From NCBI RefSeq assembly GCF_003696265.1, contig NZ_RFFH01000011.1, positions 160,496-224,495 on the forward strand: 64,000 nt of DNA, in the 5' to 3' direction. Source of the stretch: Nocardia stercoris (GTDB lineage Bacteria; Actinomycetota; Actinomycetes; Mycobacteriales; Mycobacteriaceae). Numbering within the stretch: position 1 is the first letter of the stretch; each line of letters begins with the position of its first letter. A program made the translations under genes and the position numbers. The notes below the pieces were generated by a model that made no database searches, had not been told where the DNA came from, and was given only the letters and a program-made list of their open reading frames with translations. This document shows, one piece after another, positions 60,201 through 64,000 of the stretch.

Positions 60201-61561
60201 AACTGACCGTGCCGTTGACCTACCAGTTCGAGCCGGGCCAGGCCGACGACGGGGTCACCGCGCACATCCCGATCGCCCAGCTCGCGCACATCCGCGCGGT
60301 CGGGTTCGACTGGCTGGTGCCCGGGATGCGCGAAGAGCTGGCTGCCGCGTTCATCAAGACCCTGCCCAAGACCCAGCGCCGGCTGGTCGTGCCCGCCCCG
60401 GATTTCGCGAAAGCCGCACTGGCCCAGCTGACTCCGCGCGCCGAACCGCTGCGGACCGGGCTGGCCCGGGAACTGAGCCGGCTGGCGTCCACGACCATCA
60501 CCGCCGGCGATCTCAAACCCGAAGCCCTGCCCGACCATCTGCGGATGACCTTCGCCGCGACCCGGCCCGACGGCTCGATCGCCGCCCGGAGCAAGAGCCT
60601 CGAGGAGCTGAAACGCGTTCTCGCCGAACAGGTTTCGAAGTCGGTGGCGCGGGCGACAGCCGGTGCCGAGCGTCCGGCGGCCGCGGTGTGGACCTCGGAG
60701 TCGCTGGGCACCCTGCCGGCCACGGTGACCCGTACCACGGGCGGGCAGACGGTCACCGGCTATCCGGCGCTGGTCCCCGAGGGCGACGGCGTCGCGGTGC
60801 GGGTGCTGCCGTCCGCGGGCGCGCAGGCGGCGGCCATGCGGACCGGGACCCGGGCCCTGCTGCTGCGGGAACTGCCGACCGCTACCCGCACCGTCACCGC
60901 GGGGCTGCCGCCCGCGCAACGACTCGCGCTCACCCAGAACCCGCACGGTTCGCTGGACGATCTGGTGGCGGACTGCCGCGCCGCGGCCGCCGACCGGCTG
61001 CTGGCCGAACACGGCGGACCGGTCCGCAGCCCCGAGGAGTTCCGCGCGCTCGTGGACCGGATCCGGCCGCACTTCTCCGGTGCCGTAGCGCAATTGGTCC
61101 GGCTCGTGGTGCCCGTGCTGGCGGAGGCCCACCGGGTGCGGACGCTGCTGGCCGACGTCACCGACCGAGAGATCGCCGACGATGTCACCCATCAGCTCGA
61201 CGAGCTGGTGTTCCCCGGATTCGTGACCGAGTTCGGTGCGGTCCGGCTGCGGGAACTCCCCCGCTACCTGCAAGCGGCGGCGGTCCGGTTGGCCGCGCTG
61301 CCGTCCTCGGCCGCCCGCGACCATCAGGCGATGGCCGAACTGGACCGGGTGCACCTGAGCTACCAGCGGCTGCTGGACGCCCTGCCGGAATCGCGGCGGG
61401 CCGCCCGCGACGTCACCGAGATCTGGTGGATGATCGAGGAGCTGCGGGTCGGACTGTTCGCGCAGCAGGTCGGCACGCCGTATCCGGTGTCGGCCAAGCG
61501 AATCGAGAAGGCGATCTCCGCGGTCCGGTCGGCGCCGGTCCGCAAACCGCCGACGTCCTGA
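57278..61561 (+). CDS. hrpA: ATP-dependent RNA helicase HrpA
   Basis: The 1427-residue DEAH/RHA helicase has motif I GETGSGKTTQ at 89-98, HTQPRRLAARTVAERI (Ia), DEAHERSLNIDFLLGY (II), ITSATID (III), VLATNVAETSLTVPG (V) and QRAGRCGRV (VI), then the winged-helix, ratchet and DUF3418 C-terminal parts of HrpA. It unwinds RNA and may act in translation quality control. A low-complexity, Arg/Gly/Asp-rich insert of about 90 residues interrupts the middle (about 647-735). GGAGGAC precedes the ATG. It converges with nrdR ten bases away. Confidence 0.93.
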   Translation: MTRTAQHRELRARLADLSLRDEHRLRRRLDKTRGDTSGIEAEIATAEQRIVARRAAVPAISYPEQLPVSARRDDIAAAIAAHQVVVIAGETGSGKTTQIPKICLELGRGIRGTIGHTQPRRLAARTVAERIAEELGTELGDVVGYTVRFTDQASDRTLVKLMTDGILLAEIQRDRLLRRYDTIIIDEAHERSLNIDFLLGYLKQLLPQRPDLKVIITSATIDPELFARHFADPAGNPAPIVEVSGRSYPVEIRYRPLALEIPAPSEDDEDDDPRLVDRDPVDAIGDAVRELLPEGDGDILVFLSGEREIRDTADALRDLKLPRTEIVPLYARLSAAEQHRVFEPHTGRRVVLATNVAETSLTVPGIRYVVDPGNARISRYSVRTKVQRLPIEPISQASARQRAGRCGRVADGICIRLYAEDDFDARPQFTEPEILRTNLAAVILQMTALGLGDIENFPFVEPPDGRAVRDGIALLEELGALARRTDGSRGRADSGEAPTPDTAGAARGGVVGDLLLTAVGREMAQIPVDPRMGRMLVEANRNGCLSEVLVIVAALSIQDVRERPADAQQAADTKHARFTVEGSDFLSYLRLWDYLREQRNALSSNQFRRMCRDEYLHYLRLREWQDLHGQLRTITRGLGWNTDGNGEPNALGGNRSDDRGGQHADGRPARAEGVADGDGAASRGGPRANRRRPASGHGEVDGGPRSDSGRRRGAGGSATAKADAQAAFTHSDASPWDATAIHQSLLAGMLSHIGVREGESREFLGARNAKFMIFPGSAMAKKPPRWVMAAELVETSRLWGRTAGRIEPEWAERLAGDLVKRTYSEPHWSSKRGAALAYERVTLYGVPLVTQRRVDYGRIDPELSRELFLRHALVQGEWETRHEFFHRNRALLEDVADLENRARRRDILVDDQTLFDFYDQRVPADVTSVRHFDTWWRTARRKDPALLDFSTETVVNSDAALLDPTAFPDHWRQGELTVPLTYQFEPGQADDGVTAHIPIAQLAHIRAVGFDWLVPGMREELAAAFIKTLPKTQRRLVVPAPDFAKAALAQLTPRAEPLRTGLARELSRLASTTITAGDLKPEALPDHLRMTFAATRPDGSIAARSKSLEELKRVLAEQVSKSVARATAGAERPAAAVWTSESLGTLPATVTRTTGGQTVTGYPALVPEGDGVAVRVLPSAGAQAAAMRTGTRALLLRELPTATRTVTAGLPPAQRLALTQNPHGSLDDLVADCRAAAADRLLAEHGGPVRSPEEFRALVDRIRPHFSGAVAQLVRLVVPVLAEAHRVRTLLADVTDREIADDVTHQLDELVFPGFVTEFGAVRLRELPRYLQAAAVRLAALPSSAARDHQAMAELDRVHLSYQRLLDALPESRRAARDVTEIWWMIEELRVGLFAQQVGTPYPVSAKRIEKAISAVRSAPVRKPPTS

Positions 61562-61570
61562 GTTCGCCGC

Positions 61571-62053
61571 TCAGTTCTGGTCCGCGCCGGCCGGCAGCGT
61601 GCTGTCGGCCCGGTGGCGGCGCAGGTCGGCGATCTCGCGCTCGAAATCGCCTGCGGAGCTGAAGGATCGGTAGACCGAGGCGAAGCGTAAGTAAGCGACC
61701 TCGTCGAGATCGCGCAGCGGCCCCAGGATCGCCAGGCCCACCTCGTGACTGGGGATCTCCGGAGATCCCTTGGCCCGCACCGCGTCCTCGACCTGCTGGG
61801 CCAGTTTGTTCAGGGCGTCGTCGTCGACCTCGCGCCCCTGGCACGCCCGCCGCACGCCGCGGATCACCTTCTCGCGGCTGAACGGCTCGGTCACACCGCT
61901 GCGCTTGACCACGGACAACACTGCTGTCTCGACGGTGGTGAACCGACGGCTGCACTCGGGACAGGCACGACGGCGCCTGATGGCGCTGCCTTCCTCGACC
62001 TCGCGCGAATCGACCACCCGGGAATCTGGGTGCCGACAATAGGGGCAATGCAT
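61571..62053 (-). CDS. nrdR: Transcriptional repressor NrdR
   Basis: The 160-residue protein has the NrdR zinc ribbon (C3, C6, C31, C34: MHCPYCRHPDSRVVDSRE, RRACPECSRRFTT) followed by the ATP-cone domain (VVKRSGVTEPFSREKVIRGV then RRAC). It senses ATP/dATP and represses ribonucleotide reductase genes. The M. tuberculosis counterpart is Rv2718c, in the same position relative to the LysM gene and lexA. The C-terminal extension is usual in actinomycetes. Confidence 0.95.
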   Translation of the reverse strand: MHCPYCRHPDSRVVDSREVEEGSAIRRRRACPECSRRFTTVETAVLSVVKRSGVTEPFSREKVIRGVRRACQGREVDDDALNKLAQQVEDAVRAKGSPEIPSHEVGLAILGPLRDLDEVAYLRFASVYRSFSSAGDFEREIADLRRHRADSTLPAGADQN

Positions 62054-62187
62054 CCGAGATCCTTCGTCGATGCCTGGGCTCGCTCCGTGAGCCGGTGTAC
62101 AGGGCTCTCAGCGCCCAGCGTAGTCCCGGTCGGCCCGATCACCTCGCCCGGCCACGCTCAGTGGTAGCTACCCGTTACCTGCGCGGG

Positions 62188-63438
62188 TCAGCCGGCGGTG
62201 ATCGACCACTGCCCGGTCAGGTCGGTGATCAGGTCGGGCAGCCGGCTGAGCAACCGGCCGTGCTCGAGTTTGGCGGCGAACGGTTCGCCCAGGATCACCT
62301 GCGCGCGGGCGGGATCGTGGTCGAGATCGAGGCAACGCGGCACCAGGTCGGCGGTGATGTAGGCCCAGCGGGTGTCGCGGTCGGCCCAATTGAAGTCCGG
62401 TAGCGGTAGGCGCAGCGACATGGGGTGGCCGTCGACGTCGGCGTGCACGGTGAGCGGCGCGTACACGCCGGGCGCGCGGGTGCCGGGCACCGCGGCCTTG
62501 CCGGCGATGGTGGTGACATAGGTGAGCACCCGGCCCATGTCCCCGCGCCCGGCGGAGGTCTGGTCCCACTGGTCGGCGATGATCTGGTTCTGTTCCCGGT
62601 CGGTCATCCGCAGCAGCGCGTCGTCCAGCCCCGCGGCGGTGCCCGAGTCGATGTCGCGCCAGGCCGTGACGGCGTTGTCGTCGAGGATGCCGGCGGCGGC
62701 CATCTCCTCGATGGCGGGCATGCCCTCGGCCGCGTACGCCTCGTGCATGGGCACCTGGTCGATGAAGATGTGTTTCTGCATGGTCATCAGGCGGATCCGG
62801 TACCACTCCATGTCCTGCGGCGACAGCCGCGGGCCCGCGGTGGCCAGCAGGCGCAGGTCCGGCGGCAGCATCGCGGCGAGTTCGGGCGGGGTGGTGGCGA
62901 TCAGGTCCGCGACGGTCTCGCCGAGCTGGTGCACGGCGCCGACCACCGGCGCGAGATCGCCGATGTCGAAGAATCCGGAGGCGAACGAGCCGCCGGCCAG
63001 GCCCGCCAGACCGGCCCAGTAGAAGTCCGGGTGCGTGGTCGCCAGGCGCAGATAGTTCACGTACACCTGGGTGAAGGTCGCCGCATTGGCCGCCGAACCG
63101 AGGTGCGGATCCCAGCTCGCCAGGTCGATCCCGGCGTTCGCCGTCGAGACCGCCAGCCAGTACTGGTGCAGCAACGTCGCATACCGGTGTGGCGCAAGGC
63201 CTTCCGCGCGCGCCTGCTCGACGGCGGCCCGCAGCGTGCCGACGTCGAGCGGCAGGCCGGGATCGAGACCGCCGCCGGTGGAACCGTCGCCGCCGGGCGC
63301 GGGCAGGTCCAGGTACGCGGCGAGTACCGGATCCGCCTGCGCGACCGGCGTCAGCGCCGGACCGGCCAGGACGGCCGCGAGCACCGCCGCGACACCGAGG
63401 GACAACCGGACACTTCGACCCCGACGATCAGCCCGCAC
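62188..63438 (-). CDS. Exported protein of unknown function
   Basis: The 416-residue protein starts with a signal peptide (RRGRSVRLSLGVAAVLAAVL, cleaved near VAQADP). The mature chain is helical and has conserved-looking segments (APHRYATLLHQYWLAVSTAN, then GIDLASWDPHLGSAANAATF, MEWYRIRLMTMQKHIFIDQV) but no catalytic motif I recognise. GTG at 63438 is chosen because AGGGAAG lies seven bases upstream; an ATG at 63489 would lengthen the n-region. It sits between nrdR and the LysM protein, where M. tuberculosis has no matching gene, so it is probably a lineage-specific insertion. Confidence 0.78.
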   Translation of the reverse strand: MRADRRGRSVRLSLGVAAVLAAVLAGPALTPVAQADPVLAAYLDLPAPGGDGSTGGGLDPGLPLDVGTLRAAVEQARAEGLAPHRYATLLHQYWLAVSTANAGIDLASWDPHLGSAANAATFTQVYVNYLRLATTHPDFYWAGLAGLAGGSFASGFFDIGDLAPVVGAVHQLGETVADLIATTPPELAAMLPPDLRLLATAGPRLSPQDMEWYRIRLMTMQKHIFIDQVPMHEAYAAEGMPAIEEMAAAGILDDNAVTAWRDIDSGTAAGLDDALLRMTDREQNQIIADQWDQTSAGRGDMGRVLTYVTTIAGKAAVPGTRAPGVYAPLTVHADVDGHPMSLRLPLPDFNWADRDTRWAYITADLVPRCLDLDHDPARAQVILGEPFAAKLEHGRLLSRLPDLITDLTGQWSITAG

Positions 63439-63547
63439 CGAACCACTTCCCTGCCGATGACGAGCTCCGGCCGGCCGGCCGGCGCTCATTTGGGCACCGT
63501 AGCAACAGGTTCCAGTTCCGGGCGGCGGTTTCGATCTTCGCACCGGA

Positions 63548-63964
63548 TCAGCGTGCGGGCCCCGGCACCACCAGCAATCGCCCAGCGGCCACCGCACCCG
63601 CGGCCAGCCCGTTGAGATCGACGATGCGATGCACCGTCTCGGCCACGGGCCGGTCCGGCGCGATCCGCACCGCGACGTCCTCCAGCGACTCGCCCGCCTG
63701 CACCTGCACGATCTCGGTGTGCCCCAACGCATTCGACGCCCCGCCCCCGCGCACCTGCGCCACCACGACCAGCCCGCACACCACGCCCGCGGTGACCAGC
63801 GCTGTCACCGCCAGCGTGGCCAGACCGGCCTGGGCCCGTTCGACCCGCCGCAGCGGATGCGCGCCACAGGGCCGCCCGGCCCGCACGGCGATCGGGGCCT
63901 GTGCGGCTGTGGCCCGGCGGCTCGGCGGCCGGACCGACCCGCCCTGACACCGCGCGACGGCCAC
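63548..63964 (-). CDS. LysM-domain cell-wall protein (Rv2719c/ChiZ position)
   Basis: The 138-residue protein has a cytoplasmic basic N-terminus, one membrane helix (GLATLAVTALVTAGVVCGLV) and a C-terminal LysM domain (EIVQVQAGESLEDVAVRIAP, then VHRIVDLNGLAAGAVAAGRL), which binds peptidoglycan. It matches the M. tuberculosis protein encoded beside lexA and induced by DNA damage to block division. The GTG start at 63964 lacks a strong box. The SOS box expected between it and lexA would lie beyond the window. Confidence 0.85.
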   Translation of the reverse strand: MAVARCQGGSVRPPSRRATAAQAPIAVRAGRPCGAHPLRRVERAQAGLATLAVTALVTAGVVCGLVVVAQVRGGGASNALGHTEIVQVQAGESLEDVAVRIAPDRPVAETVHRIVDLNGLAAGAVAAGRLLVVPGPAR

Positions 63965-64000
63965 CCGGACCCGGGGCGCGCCGGTGGCGCGCCCGGCGCG

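Noticed and set aside
56570..61354. A very long open frame on the minus strand opposite hrpA
   Set aside because: It is the antisense shadow of a GC-rich gene; its translation is low-complexity and rich in His, Gln, Arg and Gly, with no family motif, while the plus strand shows all helicase motifs.
1..64000. CRISPR arrays, insertion sequences, phage genes
   Set aside because: No regularly spaced repeats, transposase or integrase motifs, or terminal inverted repeats with target duplications were found.

Overview
The window looks like chromosomal DNA of a high-GC actinomycete of the order Mycobacteriales, most likely Nocardia or a close relative. The reasons are the strong GC bias, the frequent GTG starts, and a set of genes that closely resemble the Mycobacterium tuberculosis segment from Rv2708c to the gene next to lexA. 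That set is DUF3039, DUF3099, sigB, ideR, a PAC2 protein, a short PhzF protein, nrdR and a LysM protein. Here these anchor genes are spread over about 47 kb and separated by other genes. No CRISPR array, insertion sequence, complete tRNA or rRNA was seen.

Layout. 1-4 kb: the end of a PucR-type regulator, a secreted glycine-rich protein, an HdeD-like membrane protein and a frameshifted yceI. 4-12 kb: an apparent regulon made of a saccharopine-dehydrogenase-like/MFS/small-protein operon, a divergent EthA-like Baeyer-Villiger monooxygenase/hydrolase/TetR operon, and a flavin amine oxidase. A 17-bp inverted-repeat motif occurs in front of all three transcription units. 12-16 kb: a fold-type-I amino-acid decarboxylase behind a small unknown gene, then 1.2 kb without a convincing gene. 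16-25 kb: DUF3039, DUF3099, an MFS/GlxA-type regulator pair, an acetate/pyruvate-type symporter with DUF485, a methyltransferase, sigB and DUF427. 25-36 kb: PEP carboxylase, a GNAT/acyl-CoA-synthetase fusion overlapping an AcuC-type deacetylase, ideR-galE, DUF4192 and a lipoprotein. 36-42.5 kb: PAC2, a DEAD-box helicase, then a two-gene polyamine operon: ornithine-decarboxylase-like enzyme plus an AdoMet decarboxylase-spermidine synthase fusion.

42.5-51 kb: an MBL hydrolase, the oxyR/ahpC/ahpD peroxide-defence locus, phzF-like, DUF5134-like and DUF397 genes, a degenerate CAP-domain gene, a TetR, and an epoxide hydrolase/metal-dependent hydrolase/ferredoxin-reductase operon whose reductase has lost its central part. 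51-57 kb: a D-aminoacylase-like amidohydrolase, SDR and enoyl-CoA isomerase operon, a DinB protein, a class III aminotransferase and a Pr6Pr membrane protein. 57-64 kb: hrpA, nrdR, an exported unknown and a LysM protein; by synteny with M. tuberculosis the next gene beyond the window should be lexA.

Most notable points: a compact predicted route from ornithine to spermidine in a lineage where spermidine synthases are not well documented; the three-promoter operator set at 7.2, 7.3 and 10.6 kb; three decayed genes (yceI, CAP, ferredoxin reductase); a micro-ORF before DUF397; and several well-formed inverted repeats likely to be operators. All functional calls rest on motif and family recognition by eye; no database search was run.
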